Source: Herminiimonas sp. (GTDB lineage Bacteria > Pseudomonadota > Gammaproteobacteria > Burkholderiales > Burkholderiaceae_D). From it: a stretch of 64,000 bases of DNA. The position numbers and the translations under genes are program-made. The stretch lies in NCBI GenBank assembly GCA_028292665.1, contig JAQGLW010000081.1, forward strand, positions 1 to 64,000. The letters run 5' to 3'. How positions within the stretch are numbered: the stretch's first letter is position 1; every line of letters begins with the position of its first letter. Positions 9,205 through 19,680 of this stretch are shown one piece after another. The notes below the pieces were generated by a model that was given only the letters and a program-made list of their open reading frames with translations, made no database searches and was not told the DNA's origin.

Positions 9205-10703
9205 TGAATTACGAAGGCAAACACGTTCTTGTCCTGGGGCTCGGTGAATCCGGCCTCGCGATGGCACAGTGGCTGGCGCGCTGCGGCGCGGCCCTGCGCG
9301 TCGCGGACACGCGTGAAGCGCCTGAGCGTCTGGCCGATTTGCGGGATGCGGTGCAGGATGTGGAATTCGTCGGCGGACCGTTTGCAGCCGGCCTGATGGA
9401 TGGAATCGATTTCATCGCAGTCAGCCCGGGCCTGGCGCCCGGACGTGAACTGGCATCGATCATTCCGGTTGCCGAAGAAAAAAATATCCCGCTGTGGGGC
9501 GAAATCGAATTGTTCGCCCAGGCGCTCGCTGCGTTGCGCACGGAACGTGATTATGCGCCGAAGATAATCGCGATCACCGGCACCAATGGCAAAACGACCG
9601 TCACCAGCCTGGCCGGATTGCTATGCAAGCGCGCCGGATTGACCGTTCAGGTCGCCGGCAACATCAGTCCCGCCGCACTCGATGTGTTGCGCGCCGCGAT
9701 TGACCGGGACGATTTGCCGCAAGCGTGGGTGCTGGAGTTGTCGAGCTTTCAGTTGCATACGACTTATAGTTTGAATGCGGATGTGGCGACGGTGCTCAAC
9801 ATCACCCAGGATCATCTCGACTGGCACGGCGACATGGATGCCTATGCTGTCGACAAGGCCAGGATTTTCGGCGCCGATACCGTCCGGGTGCTCAATCGGG
9901 ACGATGCCAGGGTGATCCGGATGGAATCGCCGCTGGCGCCCATGATCAGCTTCGGTGCGGGTGAGCCGGAACATGCCGACTGCTTTGGCCTGGTGAATGA
10001 AAACGGCATGCAATGGCTGTCGGTGGCGGTGCCGGCTGAAGAAGGCGAAAAAAAGCGGCGCAAAAAAGACAGCGTCGAAGAACTGCCGATCTCGATCAAT
10101 CGCCTGATGCCAGCCGACGCATTGAAAATCCGCGGACAGCATAACGCCGTCAATGCGATTGCGGCACTGGCGCTGTGCCGCGCGATCGGTCTGCCGCTTG
10201 CGCGATTGCTGCACGGTTTGCGTGAATATCACGGTGAGCCGCACCGCGTCGAACTGGTCGCGACAATCGGCGGCGTTGAATATTACGACGACAGCAAAGG
10301 CACCAATGTCGGCGCCACGGCCGCCGCATTGAATGGTCTGGGATCAGGCCAGGGCAGCGGTTCCGGCCGTCTGGTATTGATCGCAGGCGGTGAAGGCAAG
10401 GGGCAGGATTTCAGTCCTTTGGCGGAACCGGCGGCAAGATTCGCGCGCGCCGTGTTATTGATCGGTAAAGATGCCGCGGCCATTCGCGCCGCACTTCAGC
10501 GGACCGACGTTGAATTGATCGATTGCGCGACGCTGGAGCAGGCGGTGCAACATGCTTCCGGGTTGGCTCAATCCGGCGATGCGGTATTGCTGTCGCCTGC
10601 GTGCGCCAGTTTCGACATGTTCAGGAATTACGAGCATCGCGCCCAGGTGTTTGTCGATGCAGTGCGGGAAATTGCAATGTCGCGCGGCGAGGTGATCGCA
10701 TGA
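9204..10703 (+). CDS. murD: UDP-MurNAc-L-alanine:D-glutamate ligase MurD
   Basis: MurD adds D-glutamate, the second residue of the stem peptide. It has 499 residues, longer than the E. coli enzyme. The extra length is mostly in a charged insert near residue 280 ([13 protein letters not shown]), placed before the RGQHNAVNA motif. The P-loop [12 protein letters not shown] is near residue 125. The insert looks like a surface loop and does not interrupt catalytic motifs. The start ATG shares one base with the mraY stop, and the gene overlaps ftsW by four bases. Confidence 0.96.
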   Translation: MNYEGKHVLVLGLGESGLAMAQWLARCGAALRVADTREAPERLADLRDAVQDVEFVGGPFAAGLMDGIDFIAVSPGLAPGRELASIIPVAEEKNIPLWGEIELFAQALAALRTERDYAPKIIAITGTNGKTTVTSLAGLLCKRAGLTVQVAGNISPAALDVLRAAIDRDDLPQAWVLELSSFQLHTTYSLNADVATVLNITQDHLDWHGDMDAYAVDKARIFGADTVRVLNRDDARVIRMESPLAPMISFGAGEPEHADCFGLVNENGMQWLSVAVPAEEGEKKRRKKDSVEELPISINRLMPADALKIRGQHNAVNAIAALALCRAIGLPLARLLHGLREYHGEPHRVELVATIGGVEYYDDSKGTNVGATAAALNGLGSGQGSGSGRLVLIAGGEGKGQDFSPLAEPAARFARAVLLIGKDAAAIRAALQRTDVELIDCATLEQAVQHASGLAQSGDAVLLSPACASFDMFRNYEHRAQVFVDAVREIAMSRGEVIA

Positions 10704-11908
10704 AATTTGCGCTGCCATCCCTGTTCTCGTCATCGGTCCAAAAGCCGGTCAGCAGTCTGTCGCAACGGTCGAAAATGATGGAATACGATCAGCCGCTGGT
10801 GTGGGTGACGCTGCTGCTGATGCTGTTCGGGATGGTCATGGTGTATTCGGCATCGATTTCGCTGCCCGATTCGCCCAAGTACGCCAATTACAGCAATTCG
10901 CATTTCCTGATGCGTCAGGCGATGTTCATCGGGGTGTCGCTATTGGTCGGTCTGCTGGCATTTCGAGTGCGAATCGAGACCTGGCAAAATCTGGCGCCCT
11001 ACCTGTTCGTCGGCACACTTTTTCTGCTGGTGTTTGTTCTTGTTCCCGGACTCGGCAAAGGCGTCAACGGCGCGAAGCGCTGGCTGTCGTTCAAGGTATT
11101 CAATCTGCAGCCGTCCGAATTGATGAAGCTGTTCATCGTTTTATATGCAGCCGACTATACGGTCCGCAAGCAGCAATTCATGCACCAGTTGACCAAAGGT
11201 TTCATGCCGATGACCGTCGCGGTCGGCGTGGTCGGTTTGCTGCTGTTGCTTGAACCCGACCTAGGTGCATTCGGCGTAATCGTCTGCATCGCGATGGGCA
11301 TCCTGTTTTTGGGCGGCATCAACGGCGTATGGTTCGGCGGGATCGGCGCAACGCTGATCGGTATCTTCAGCCTGGTGATCGTGTTGTCGCCATGGAGGCG
11401 CGAACGCATTTTCGCCTACATGAATCCGTGGGTCGAAGAGAATGCGCTGGGCAAGGCGTACCAGCTGTCGCACTCATTGATTGCGTTCGGACGCGGCGAA
11501 TTGTTCGGCGTCGGATTGGGCGGCAGCGTGGAAAAGCTGCATTACCTGCCGGAAGCGCATACCGACTTTCTGCTCGCCGTGATCGGAGAGGAACTCGGTT
11601 TCGCCGGCGTGCTGGTCGTCGTGATGCTGTTCTACTGGCTCATCAAGCGCGCATTCGAAATCGGCCGTCAGGCAATTGCAATCGATCTGACTTTTGCCGG
11701 ACTGACCGCAAAAGGCATCGGTATCTGGATCGGCGTGCAGGCTTTCATCAACATGGGCGTGAATCTCGGCCTGTTGCCGACCAAGGGATTGACGCTGCCA
11801 TTGATGAGCTATGGCGGGTCGGGCGTGCTGATCAATTGCGTCGGGCTGGCGATTTTGCTGCGGATCGATTACGAGAATAGAGTTCTGATGCGTGGAGGCC
11901 GGATATGA
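10700..11908 (+). CDS. ftsW: Septal peptidoglycan glycosyltransferase FtsW (SEDS family)
   Basis: FtsW polymerises lipid II at the septum as partner of FtsI. The start at 10700 follows a GAGGTG ribosome site and overlaps the murD stop. Upstream in-frame codons belong to murD. It has 402 residues with about ten membrane helices. SEDS landmarks include NGAKRWL, the LQPSELMKL segment, the large periplasmic loop with [22 protein letters not shown], and the C-terminal [11 protein letters not shown] short cytoplasmic N-terminal tail precedes the first helix. Confidence 0.97.
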   Translation: MKFALPSLFSSSVQKPVSSLSQRSKMMEYDQPLVWVTLLLMLFGMVMVYSASISLPDSPKYANYSNSHFLMRQAMFIGVSLLVGLLAFRVRIETWQNLAPYLFVGTLFLLVFVLVPGLGKGVNGAKRWLSFKVFNLQPSELMKLFIVLYAADYTVRKQQFMHQLTKGFMPMTVAVGVVGLLLLLEPDLGAFGVIVCIAMGILFLGGINGVWFGGIGATLIGIFSLVIVLSPWRRERIFAYMNPWVEENALGKAYQLSHSLIAFGRGELFGVGLGGSVEKLHYLPEAHTDFLLAVIGEELGFAGVLVVVMLFYWLIKRAFEIGRQAIAIDLTFAGLTAKGIGIWIGVQAFINMGVNLGLLPTKGLTLPLMSYGGSGVLINCVGLAILLRIDYENRVLMRGGRI

Positions 11909-12990
11909 AACGGCTTCTTGTCATGGCGGCCGGCACCGGCGGCCATATTTTCCCCGGTCTGGCGATCGCCGAAACAATGAAAGCGCGCGGCTGGCAAGTA
12001 TCGTGGCTCGGCACCGCGCACGGCATGGAGCGCGATATCGTGCCGAAGCACGGTGTCGAGATGGATACCATCAATTTCACCGGATTGCGCGGCAAAGGAT
12101 TGCGCCACACATTGAGCGGCGCATTCAAGCTGACGTCGAGTTTCGCTGCCTGCCTGCGCATCCTGGCCCGTCGCAATCCGGACGTCGTTCTCGGCATGGG
12201 CGGTTACGTGACCGTGCCGGGCGGCCTGATGGCGAAACTGCGTGGCGTTCCTCTGGTGCTGATCAACGCGGATGCCGCGTTGCTGCTGTCGAACAAGACT
12301 TTGATGCCGCTTGCCCGGCGCGTGCTGTTCGGTTTTCCTGCGGATTTCGGGCGTGCCGCAGGCAAGGCAATGGTGACCGGGAATCCGGTGCGCAAGGAAA
12401 TCATGGCGCTGCCGTTGCCGGCGCAGCGGTACGCTGTGCGTACAGGGCCGCTTCATCTATTGATCATCGGCGGCAGCCTGGGCGCGAAGGTGCTGAACGA
12501 CTGTCTGCCTGCCGCGCTTTCCCTGATGCCGCCGGAGATGCGGCCGATCGTCGTGCATCAATCAGGCAAGCAGCATATCGATGCGTTGCGCGCCGCTTAC
12601 GAGAAGGCGCAAGTGCAGGCGGAGGTAGTCGATTTCATCGACGATATGCCGCACCGATATGCGCAAGCCGATCTCGTGATATGCCGCGCCGGCGCGATTA
12701 CGGTGTCGGAGCTGACGGCAGCGGGCATCGCTAGCGTGCTGGTGCCGCTGGTCGCATCAACCACGACGCATCAACGCGACAATGCGCGCTGGATGGCGGC
12801 GCAGAACGCGGCGATTCATCTGCCGCAAAACGAATTGACTGCCGGACATTTGGCAACGCTGTTGCAGGGAATGACACGAGAGTCATGCCGGAAGATGGCG
12901 CAAGCAGCTTATGAAAACGGACGGCGCGATGCGAACGAAGCGATCGCGAATGTACTGGAAAAACTGGCAGGATCGAGTGACATAGCATGA
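11905..12990 (+). CDS. murG: Lipid II synthase MurG (UDP-GlcNAc transferase)
   Basis: MurG is a membrane-associated glycosyltransferase that adds GlcNAc to lipid I to make lipid II. It has 361 residues of the GT-B fold. The first glycine-rich loop GTGGHIFPG is near residue 10, the second G-loop GGSLGAK near residue 190, and the donor-site motif [11 protein letters not shown] near residue 257. A GGAGG ribosome site precedes the ATG. It overlaps ftsW by four bases and murC by four bases. Confidence 0.97.
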   Translation: MKRLLVMAAGTGGHIFPGLAIAETMKARGWQVSWLGTAHGMERDIVPKHGVEMDTINFTGLRGKGLRHTLSGAFKLTSSFAACLRILARRNPDVVLGMGGYVTVPGGLMAKLRGVPLVLINADAALLLSNKTLMPLARRVLFGFPADFGRAAGKAMVTGNPVRKEIMALPLPAQRYAVRTGPLHLLIIGGSLGAKVLNDCLPAALSLMPPEMRPIVVHQSGKQHIDALRAAYEKAQVQAEVVDFIDDMPHRYAQADLVICRAGAITVSELTAAGIASVLVPLVASTTTHQRDNARWMAAQNAAIHLPQNELTAGHLATLLQGMTRESCRKMAQAAYENGRRDANEAIANVLEKLAGSSDIA

Positions 12991-14402
12991 AGCATAAAGT
13001 AAAAAATATCCATTTCGTAGGCATCGGTGGAAGCGGCATGAGCGGCATCGCCGAAGTGCTGCTCAATCTCGGCTACATCGTTTCCGGGTCTGATCTCGGC
13101 AGCAATGCGGCAACGAAGCGATTGATCAAGCTGGGTGCGAAAGTTGCCCGGGGCCATGCGGTGGAAAACATCGACGGCGCCGACGCGATCGTCACGTCTA
13201 CCGCCGTCAAGCAGGATAATCCCGAAGTCATCGCCGCACGCGCCAGGCACATCCCGATCGTGCCGCGCGCGATGATGCTGGCCGAACTGATGCGTCTGAA
13301 GCAAGGCATCGCCATCGCCGGCACGCATGGGAAGACCACTACTACCAGCCTGGTCGCGAGCGTACTGGCGCAGGGCGGACTCGATCCGACCTTCGTCATC
13401 GGCGGCCGTCTCAACAGCGCCGGCGCCAATGCGAAGCTTGGCGCCGGCGACTTTATCGTGGCCGAGGCGGATGAATCGGATGCTTCCTTCCTGAACCTGT
13501 CGCCGGTGATTGAAGTGATCACCAATATCGATGCCGATCATATGGAAACATACGATCACAGCTTCGCAAAACTCAAACAGGCTTTCGTCGAATTCACGCA
13601 GCGGCTGCCGTTTTACGGCGTGGCAGTGCTGTGCCTCGATGATCCGCATGTGCGTGAAATCATGCCGTTCATTTCGAAGCCGATCACCACCTACGGATTT
13701 CACGACGAAGCGCAGGTGCGCGCAGTCGACGCGAAAGCGGTCGGCGGCCGGATGGAATTCACTGTGATGCAGGACGGTTATGCGCCGATGGCGGTCTGCC
13801 TGAATCAACCCGGCATGCATAACGTGCAAAACGCATGCGCCGCGATTGCGATTGCGCGCGAACTCGGCGTGGCCGACAGTGCGACGCAAGAAGCGCTCAG
13901 CGAATTCAACGGCGTCGGCCGGCGGTTTACACGTTACGGCGAGATCAATTTTCCGGAGAGCGAAGGCAAGGCGGGCGGCTCCTTTGCACTGGTCGACGAC
14001 TACGGCCACCATCCGGTCGAAACTGCGGCAACGCTGGCAGCGGCCCGCGGCGCGTATCCGGGCCGGCGTCTGGTGCTGGCATTCCAGCCGCATCGCTTTA
14101 CGCGCACGCGCGATCTGTTCGAGGATTTTGTCAAGGTGCTGTCGACCGCCGATGCGCTGGTGCTGGCGGAAGTGTACGCCGCCGGCGAGCAGCCGATCGT
14201 GGCCGCGGACGGCCGTTCGCTCGCGCATGCGTTGCGGGTCGTGGGCAAGGTCGAGCCGGTATTCGTGGAAGATATCGGCGAGATGACCGCCACGATCATG
14301 AATATGGTGAAGGACGGAGATGTCGTCATTACGATGGGCGCCGGTTCGATCAGCGGCGTGCCGGCACAGTTGGTGCAATTGTCAGTGCAGGATCAATCAT
14401 GA
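12987..14402 (+). CDS. murC: UDP-N-acetylmuramate:L-alanine ligase MurC
   Basis: MurC commits UDP-MurNAc to the peptide pathway by adding L-alanine. It has 471 residues. The N-terminal UDP-binding motif [12 protein letters not shown] and the ATP loop [10 protein letters not shown] (near residue 112) are both intact, followed by the DADHMETY segment and VDDYGHHP. It is coupled by overlap to murG upstream and ddlB downstream. Confidence 0.97.
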   Translation: MKHKVKNIHFVGIGGSGMSGIAEVLLNLGYIVSGSDLGSNAATKRLIKLGAKVARGHAVENIDGADAIVTSTAVKQDNPEVIAARARHIPIVPRAMMLAELMRLKQGIAIAGTHGKTTTTSLVASVLAQGGLDPTFVIGGRLNSAGANAKLGAGDFIVAEADESDASFLNLSPVIEVITNIDADHMETYDHSFAKLKQAFVEFTQRLPFYGVAVLCLDDPHVREIMPFISKPITTYGFHDEAQVRAVDAKAVGGRMEFTVMQDGYAPMAVCLNQPGMHNVQNACAAIAIARELGVADSATQEALSEFNGVGRRFTRYGEINFPESEGKAGGSFALVDDYGHHPVETAATLAAARGAYPGRRLVLAFQPHRFTRTRDLFEDFVKVLSTADALVLAEVYAAGEQPIVAADGRSLAHALRVVGKVEPVFVEDIGEMTATIMNMVKDGDVVITMGAGSISGVPAQLVQLSVQDQS

Positions 14403-15385
14403 ACGCAAAGAACATGGCGAATGAATTCGGTAAAGTGGGTGTTTTGTTCGGCGGCCGCTCGGCGGAACGCGAGGTGTCGTTGATGTCGGGCAGCGGAGTA
14501 TTGAAGGCGTTGCAAGGCAAGGGCATCGATGCGCATGCGTTCGACCCGGCCGAGCGCAGCCTGGCGGAATTGGCAGAGCAGAAATTCGACCGCGTGTTCA
14601 TCGCGCTGCATGGCCGTTACGGCGAGGACGGCACGTTGCAGGGAGCGCTGGAGCAGCTGGGCATTCCCTACACCGGCTCGGGCGTGATGGCTTCATCGAT
14701 TGCGATGGACAAGATCATGACCAAGCGTATCTGGCTCAGCCACAGTCTGCCCACGCCGCGATTTGCGGTGCTCGACGCGAAGACGACGAGCAGCGAGGAA
14801 CTGCGCCGCGTGCCGGATGAACTGGGATTCCCGCTGATGCTGAAGGCGCCGCATGAAGGGTCCACTATCGGCATCAGCAAGGTGACGGGTCACTCCGATA
14901 TGCGCGCGGGCTTTGATAATTGCTCCAAATACGACGATGTCGTGCTGGCCGAGGAATTCATCGCCGGGCGCGAACTGACGGTGCCGGTGCTTGGCAGCGG
15001 CCGCGGTTCCCGCGCGTTGCCTGTCGTCGAAATCCGCGCACCCCAGGGCAACTACGATTATGAACACAAATATTTCAGCGACGACACGCAATATTTGTGT
15101 CCCGCTCCTCTGGACGAAAGCCTGACCGGGCGGATTCAGTCGCTGGCCGTGCAAGCCTACAACGCACTTGGATGTGCGGGCTGGGCGCGCGTCGATTTCA
15201 TGCTGCGCGCCACCGACAACGAACCGTTCCTGCTGGAGATCAACACTTCGCCGGGAATGACCGGACATTCGCTGGTGCCGATGTCGGCCAAGGCGGCAGG
15301 TGTCGGTTATGAAGATTTATGCGTGGAGATTTTAAAGTCGGCGGCATTGGATTTGATGCCGTCGAAAGACTGGACGCCGAACTGA
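14399..15385 (+). CDS. ddlB: D-alanine:D-alanine ligase DdlB
   Basis: DdlB is an ATP-grasp enzyme that makes the D-Ala-D-Ala used by MurF. The ATG at 14399 overlaps the murC stop and gives 328 residues. Codons further upstream in frame lie inside murC and are not used. N-terminal [24 protein letters not shown]-grasp [11 protein letters not shown] and the metal-binding C-terminal [18 protein letters not shown] are all present. A second in-frame ATG five codons in is a less likely start. Confidence 0.96.
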   Translation: MNAKNMANEFGKVGVLFGGRSAEREVSLMSGSGVLKALQGKGIDAHAFDPAERSLAELAEQKFDRVFIALHGRYGEDGTLQGALEQLGIPYTGSGVMASSIAMDKIMTKRIWLSHSLPTPRFAVLDAKTTSSEELRRVPDELGFPLMLKAPHEGSTIGISKVTGHSDMRAGFDNCSKYDDVVLAEEFIAGRELTVPVLGSGRGSRALPVVEIRAPQGNYDYEHKYFSDDTQYLCPAPLDESLTGRIQSLAVQAYNALGCAGWARVDFMLRATDNEPFLLEINTSPGMTGHSLVPMSAKAAGVGYEDLCVEILKSAALDLMPSKDWTPN

Positions 15386-15398
15386 CGGGATAGCGATC

Positions 15399-16163
15399 AT
15401 GTGGCAAGACATCAAAATGCTGAATGCGACTGCCAATGCCTTGCTTGGCCTGCTCGCACTCGCATTGCTCGTGGCGGGCCTGTGGTGGCTTGCCCAACGG
15501 CCGATGTTTACGTTGAAGGTGATCCGGATCGAAGGTACCGAGGAAATGCCGTTGCGTCACGTCAGTCCGTCGACGGTAAGAATCACCGCGCTGCCGCGCA
15601 TCAAGGGAAATTTTTTTACGACCAACCTGGACGCGGTCCGCATCGCGTTTGAATCGGTGCCCTGGGTGCGCAAGGCGAATGTGCGGCGCGAATGGCCCAA
15701 CAAGCTGATCGTCACGCTGGAGGAACACGAGCCGCTCGGTACCTGGGGTGAAGACGGGCGCCTGGTGTCGGTCAAGGGAGACGTGTTTACCGCGAACCTG
15801 GCCGAGGCGGAAGAGGATGGCGAGTTGCCGGAATTCGCCGGACCCGATGGCAGTGAAAAGGAAGTGGTCGCACGGTTTCAGGATTTGCACGAATGGTTTG
15901 CGCCGGCCAATCTTGCGCCCGATTCGGTGCAGTTGTCGAGCCGGTACGCATGGACGGTCAAACTGAATAACGGAATGACGGTGGAGCTGGGCCGGGAGCA
16001 AAGCAGGGAAACCCTGAAAGCGCGGGTGGAGCGGCTGGTAGGGATTTATCCTCAGCTGGTCGCGCGGTTGCAGGATCGGATTGAGAGCGTGGATATGCGT
16101 TATCCGAATGGCTTGGCCCTGAAGGCAAGCGGGCTGGCATTCGGATCGGGAGTTAAAAAATAG
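15399..16163 (+). CDS. ftsQ: Cell division protein FtsQ
   Basis: FtsQ is a bitopic inner-membrane scaffold that recruits FtsL-FtsB and regulates septal synthesis. It has 254 residues: a short N-terminus, a membrane helix at about residues 13-30 (ANALLGLLALALLVAGLWWLA), a POTRA domain (about 37-105, with VIRIEGTEEMPLRHV) and the beta domain. The motif VPWVRKANVRREWPNKL is typical. It begins 13 bases after ddlB. Confidence 0.95.
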   Translation: MWQDIKMLNATANALLGLLALALLVAGLWWLAQRPMFTLKVIRIEGTEEMPLRHVSPSTVRITALPRIKGNFFTTNLDAVRIAFESVPWVRKANVRREWPNKLIVTLEEHEPLGTWGEDGRLVSVKGDVFTANLAEAEEDGELPEFAGPDGSEKEVVARFQDLHEWFAPANLAPDSVQLSSRYAWTVKLNNGMTVELGREQSRETLKARVERLVGIYPQLVARLQDRIESVDMRYPNGLALKASGLAFGSGVKK

Positions 16164-16176
16164 CAAGCGGAACAAC

Positions 16177-17409
16177 ATGACAAAAGACGCGAAAAATTTA
16201 ATCGTCGGTCTGGACATCGGCACCTCGAAAGTGGTGGCGGTGGTGGCCGAGGTCATGCCGAATGGACGGCATGAAGTGATCGGCCTCGGTCAGCACGAAT
16301 CCAAGGGGTTGAAAAAGGGCGTGGTCGTCAATATCGAGGCAACCGTCGAATCGATCCAGCGCGCGCTGGAAGAAGCTGAATTGATGGCGGACTGCAAAAT
16401 CAGGAACGTCTATACCGGCATTGCCGGCAGTCATATCCGCAGTTTCAATTCGAGCGGCATGGTTGCGATCAAGGACAAGGAAGTGACGGCAACCGATGTC
16501 GCACGCGTGATCGAGACCGCCAAGGCGGTCAACATCCCGACCGATCAGCAGTTGCTGCATACGGTGCCGCAGGAATTCATCGTCGATAACCAGGAAGACG
16601 TGCGCGAACCGATCGGAATGAGCGGCATTCGTCTCGAAGTCAAGGTACACATCGTCACCGGCGCCGTATCGGCGGTGCAAAACATCGTCAAATGCGTCCG
16701 CCGTTGCGGACTGGAAGTATCCGATCTGATTCTGCAGCCGATGGCGTCGGCCGATGCGGTGCTGACGCCGGATGAGAAGGAATTGGGCGTGGTGCTGATC
16801 GATATCGGAGGCGGCACTACCGACGTTGCGATTTTTACCGAAGGTGCGATTCGCCATACCGCGGTGATTCCGATTGCCGGCGACCAGATCACCAACGATA
16901 TCGCGATGGCATTGCGCACGCCGACGTCGGAAGCGGAGGAAATCAAATTGCGCTACGGCGTTTCCAAACAGGTGCTGGCCGATCCCGGCGAAACGCTTGA
17001 GGTGCCCGGTCTGGGTGACCGCGGTCCGCGCTCGCTGTCGCGCCAGGCATTGGCGGCGGTGATCGAGCCGCGCGTGGAAGAGTTGTTTGCGCTGGTGCAC
17101 CAGGTGGTGCGCGAGTCCGGCTACGAGGAAGTGCTGTCTTCCGGCATCGTGTTGACCGGAGGGACCTCGATGATGCCCGGCATGGTCGAGCTGGCGGAAG
17201 ACATTTTCCTGAAACCGGCACGCCTTGGCACGCCCGAATACAGCGGCCAACTGGCGGACGTCGTGCGCAGTCCGCGCTATGCGACGGTTCTCGGCTTGCT
17301 GCTGGAAGCAAAAAAACAGTATTTGCGCGGTCATATCGTCACGCGGCAGGAAGGGTCCGTCAAGGCGGTATGGCAGCGGATGAAGGAATGGTTCCTGGGT
17401 AATTTTTAA
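16177..17409 (+). CDS. ftsA: Cell division protein FtsA (actin-like membrane tether)
   Basis: FtsA anchors FtsZ filaments to the inner membrane and signals to the divisome. It has 410 residues with an actin/Hsp70 ATPase fold. The phosphate-1 loop VGLDIGTSKV is near residue 9, the phosphate-2 motif IDIGGGTTDVA near residue 208 and the adenosine motif VLTGGTSMMPG near residue 325. It ends in WQRMKEWFLGNF, the amphipathic C-terminal helix that inserts in the membrane. It follows ftsQ after 13 bases. Confidence 0.97.
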   Translation: MTKDAKNLIVGLDIGTSKVVAVVAEVMPNGRHEVIGLGQHESKGLKKGVVVNIEATVESIQRALEEAELMADCKIRNVYTGIAGSHIRSFNSSGMVAIKDKEVTATDVARVIETAKAVNIPTDQQLLHTVPQEFIVDNQEDVREPIGMSGIRLEVKVHIVTGAVSAVQNIVKCVRRCGLEVSDLILQPMASADAVLTPDEKELGVVLIDIGGGTTDVAIFTEGAIRHTAVIPIAGDQITNDIAMALRTPTSEAEEIKLRYGVSKQVLADPGETLEVPGLGDRGPRSLSRQALAAVIEPRVEELFALVHQVVRESGYEEVLSSGIVLTGGTSMMPGMVELAEDIFLKPARLGTPEYSGQLADVVRSPRYATVLGLLLEAKKQYLRGHIVTRQEGSVKAVWQRMKEWFLGNF

Positions 17410-17574
17410 CGCATTGCGAATTTCAGGTATTGCGGGACAAGGTAAAGGAAACGAGACCCTGTTCCCGGCACGTTTGGAAATATTTTTATTGAATCAACCC
17501 GCAGTTGGCAGTTGCTAGTCGTCCCGTCGCGGGATGCCTATCGACTGAAAACTGCACTTTAAAGAGGAGTCACC

Positions 17575-18759
17575 ATGGAAATCGATATGCTCGATAACGC
17601 ATCAACGGGCACCGTGATCAAGGTTGTCGGCGTCGGCGGCGCCGGCGGCAATGCGGTGCAGCACATGATCAACAAAGGTGTTTGCGGTGTTGAGTTCATC
17701 GCTGCCAATACCGATGCGCAAGCGCTGAAGCAGTCCAAGGCGCATAACATCATTCAGATCGGTGAAACCGGTCTGGGTGCGGGCATGAAGCCGGCTGTCG
17801 GGCGTCAACTGGCGGAAGAATCGCGCTCACGCATCGAAGATGCATTGCGCGGCGCGCACATGGTGTTCATCGCCGCCGGCATGGGCGGCGGCACCGGCAC
17901 CGGCGCAGCGCCGATCGTTGCGGAAATTGCCAAGCAGCTGGGCGCGCTGACCGTTGCAGTAGTCTCCAAGCCGTTCTCGTATGAGGGTCAGAAGTGCATG
18001 GACATCGCCGACGAAGGGCTGGAAGCATTGTCGCAGCACGTCGATTCGCTGATCATCATCCTGAATGAAAAGCTTGAGGAAATTTACGAAGACGACAGCA
18101 TGATCGAGTGGCTGCAGCATGCCGACGATGTGCTCAACAATGCGGTTGCCGGCATTGCCGAGATCATCAATGTGCCGGGTCACATCAACGTCGACTTCAA
18201 CGACGTTAAAACCATCATGGGCGAGCAGGGCAAGGCGATGATGGGTACCGCTACCGCATCCGGCGTTGATCGTGCGCGCATCGCCGCAGAGCAGGCAGTC
18301 GCATCGCCGCTGCTCGACGGTATCGACCTGTCCGGCGCGCGCGGCGTGCTGGTCAACGTCACTGCCAGCCGTAATCTGAAAGGCAAGGAAATCAAGGAAG
18401 TCATGGCGACTGTGCGCGCTTTCGCTGCACCGGACGCATCGATCGCCCAGGGTATAGCGTATGACGACGAGATGGGCGACGACATCCGCGTTACCGTGGT
18501 TGCCACCGGTCTGGGTCGCGCACGCAAGACGGTGCAATTGGTGCAAAGCCCGGTATTGCGCACCGGTACGCACAATGAGCCGATGATTGCGCATGCAGGC
18601 ATGACGTCAGGCAGCGGGCATGCTGCTCCTTCATTTGAAGGCCTGAAAGCGCCTGCAGTGTGGCGGCGCGAATCGGCTTCCGAGACGGTGCGCGCGCTGG
18701 AAAAGAACGGGATGGAAACGTATGACATTCCGGCATTCTTGCGCAAGCAGGCAGATTAA
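17575..18759 (+). CDS. ftsZ: Cell division GTPase FtsZ
   Basis: FtsZ is the tubulin homologue that forms the Z ring. It has 394 residues. The tubulin signature GGGTGTG lies at residues 104-110, the T7 synergy loop NVDFNDVKTIM is near residue 205, and the conserved C-terminal peptide YDIPAFLRKQAD that binds FtsA and ZapD-type partners ends the protein. A variable linker precedes that tail. The start follows an AAAGAGGAG site. The 165-bp gap after ftsA contains a small TCCCG/CGGGA hairpin and room for an extra promoter, but no convincing -35/-10 pair was seen. Confidence 0.98.
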   Translation: MEIDMLDNASTGTVIKVVGVGGAGGNAVQHMINKGVCGVEFIAANTDAQALKQSKAHNIIQIGETGLGAGMKPAVGRQLAEESRSRIEDALRGAHMVFIAAGMGGGTGTGAAPIVAEIAKQLGALTVAVVSKPFSYEGQKCMDIADEGLEALSQHVDSLIIILNEKLEEIYEDDSMIEWLQHADDVLNNAVAGIAEIINVPGHINVDFNDVKTIMGEQGKAMMGTATASGVDRARIAAEQAVASPLLDGIDLSGARGVLVNVTASRNLKGKEIKEVMATVRAFAAPDASIAQGIAYDDEMGDDIRVTVVATGLGRARKTVQLVQSPVLRTGTHNEPMIAHAGMTSGSGHAAPSFEGLKAPAVWRRESASETVRALEKNGMETYDIPAFLRKQAD

Positions 18760-18803
18760 GAGCCAGCCGTTCTGCATGTCGCCGGTCAAGCGCCGTTGAC
18801 CCT

Positions 18804-18832
18804 CGTTCCTTCTTCTGCCGGGAGAAGGAACG
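18804..18832 (+). repeat. 12-bp stem hairpin downstream of ftsZ
   Basis: CGTTCCTTCTTC (18804-18815) pairs with GGAGAAGGAACG (18821-18832) over a five-base loop with one G-T wobble. No T-run follows, so it is not a classic intrinsic terminator. It may stabilise the ftsZ mRNA end or be an extragenic palindrome. Confidence 0.5.
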
Positions 18833-18972
18833 GGACTCGAAGCACTGCTTTGGCAAAGTGCCGGAACCGGCGGCGTCAGGTCGCGTATTGTCATCGCGGT
18901 TTGTTCCGGGACGAGAGCCGCTTCCATTGTCGTCTGCACAAAATTTCAGAACGAGGCATACTGCGGTTTGCA

Positions 18973-18996
18973 CGTCGCGCCAGGCGCGGCGTTTTT
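18973..18996 (+). terminator. Intrinsic terminator ending the dcw cluster
   Basis: CGTCGCG (18973-18979) pairs with CGCGGCG (18985-18991, one wobble), followed by TTTTT. It sits between ftsZ and the peroxiredoxin gene. Confidence 0.6.
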
Positions 18997-19035
18997 ATTC
19001 GACAATACCGCTAAACAATATAGAAGGATTTCCTC

Positions 19036-19542
19036 ATGACCATCAAAATTGGCGATCGCCTGCCGGAAGGCACCCTGTCTGAATTTGTCGAAACCGCCAC
19101 CGAAGGTTGCGCGCTCGGTCCCAATACATTCAATGTCGGCGACCTGGCCAAAGGCAAGAAAATTGCGATCTTCGGTTTACCGGGCGCTTTCACGCCTACC
19201 TGCTCCGCAAAGCACGTGCCGGGTTATGTCGAGCATGCGGCTCAGCTCAAAGCCAAAGGCGTCGATGAAGTCTGGTGCATCTCGGTCAACGACGCATTCG
19301 TGATGGGTGCATGGGGCCGTGATCAGAAAGCGACCGGCACCGTACGCATGATGGCCGACGGCAATGCCGCTTACAGCAAGGCGCTGGGCCTGGATGCGGA
19401 TTTCAGCAAGAACGGCATGGGCACGCGTTCGCGACGTTATTCAATGTTGGTCGAAGACGGAGTCGTGAAGCAATTGAACCTCGAAGCAGCCGGCAAATTC
19501 GAAGTATCAAATGCGGAAACCTTGTTGTCGCAGCTGGGATAA
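19036..19542 (+). CDS. Peroxiredoxin (Prx5-type thiol peroxidase)
   Basis: This cytoplasmic thiol peroxidase reduces hydrogen peroxide and alkyl hydroperoxides at a cysteine. It has 168 residues with the Prx5 signature PGAFTPTCSAKHVPGY, in which Cys56 is the peroxidatic residue. The second cysteine of the bacterial Prx5-glutaredoxin fusions is not supplied by a fused domain here. An AAGGA ribosome site precedes the ATG. It stands alone between two terminators, after ftsZ and before lpxC. The family call is firm, but the physiological reductant cannot be read from sequence. Confidence 0.93.
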   Translation: MTIKIGDRLPEGTLSEFVETATEGCALGPNTFNVGDLAKGKKIAIFGLPGAFTPTCSAKHVPGYVEHAAQLKAKGVDEVWCISVNDAFVMGAWGRDQKATGTVRMMADGNAAYSKALGLDADFSKNGMGTRSRRYSMLVEDGVVKQLNLEAAGKFEVSNAETLLSQLG

Positions 19543-19564
19543 GCCGGCTGTTATTCTGAAAAAA

Positions 19565-19590
19565 AACGGTGCTTGATGCACCGTTTTTTT
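19565..19590 (+). terminator. Intrinsic terminator of the peroxiredoxin gene
   Basis: AACGGTGC and GCACCGTT form a perfect stem around TTGAT, flanked by A-rich sequence upstream and a seven-base T-run downstream. The A-run also makes it plausible in the reverse direction. Confidence 0.9.
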
Positions 19591-19665
19591 ATTGCTTTTC
19601 TCAGATGTGCAACGTCGTTTTTGCCCAACAATCGGCAGCTGTCGGTAACTGACTCATAGGTAAGT

Positions 19666-19674
19666 TGCTATAAT
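19666..19674 (+). promoter_or_regulatory. Extended -10 promoter immediately before lpxC
   Basis: TGCTATAAT (19666-19674) is a perfect extended -10 element. The lpxC ATG follows at 19681, six bases further on. Initiation at the normal distance would fall on or next to the A of the start codon. No clear -35 is seen at 16-18 bases. Confidence 0.55.
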
Positions 19675-19680
19675 TCCACA

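Noticed and set aside
12909-14378. Long antisense open frame (489 codons) opposite murC
   Set aside because: It is fully opposite a certain murC gene, rich in His/Arg as expected from reading GC-biased codons backwards, and has no recognisable domain.
16198-17334. Antisense open frame (378 codons) opposite ftsA
   Set aside because: It lies wholly inside ftsA on the other strand, with low-complexity His/Arg-rich sequence and no motif.
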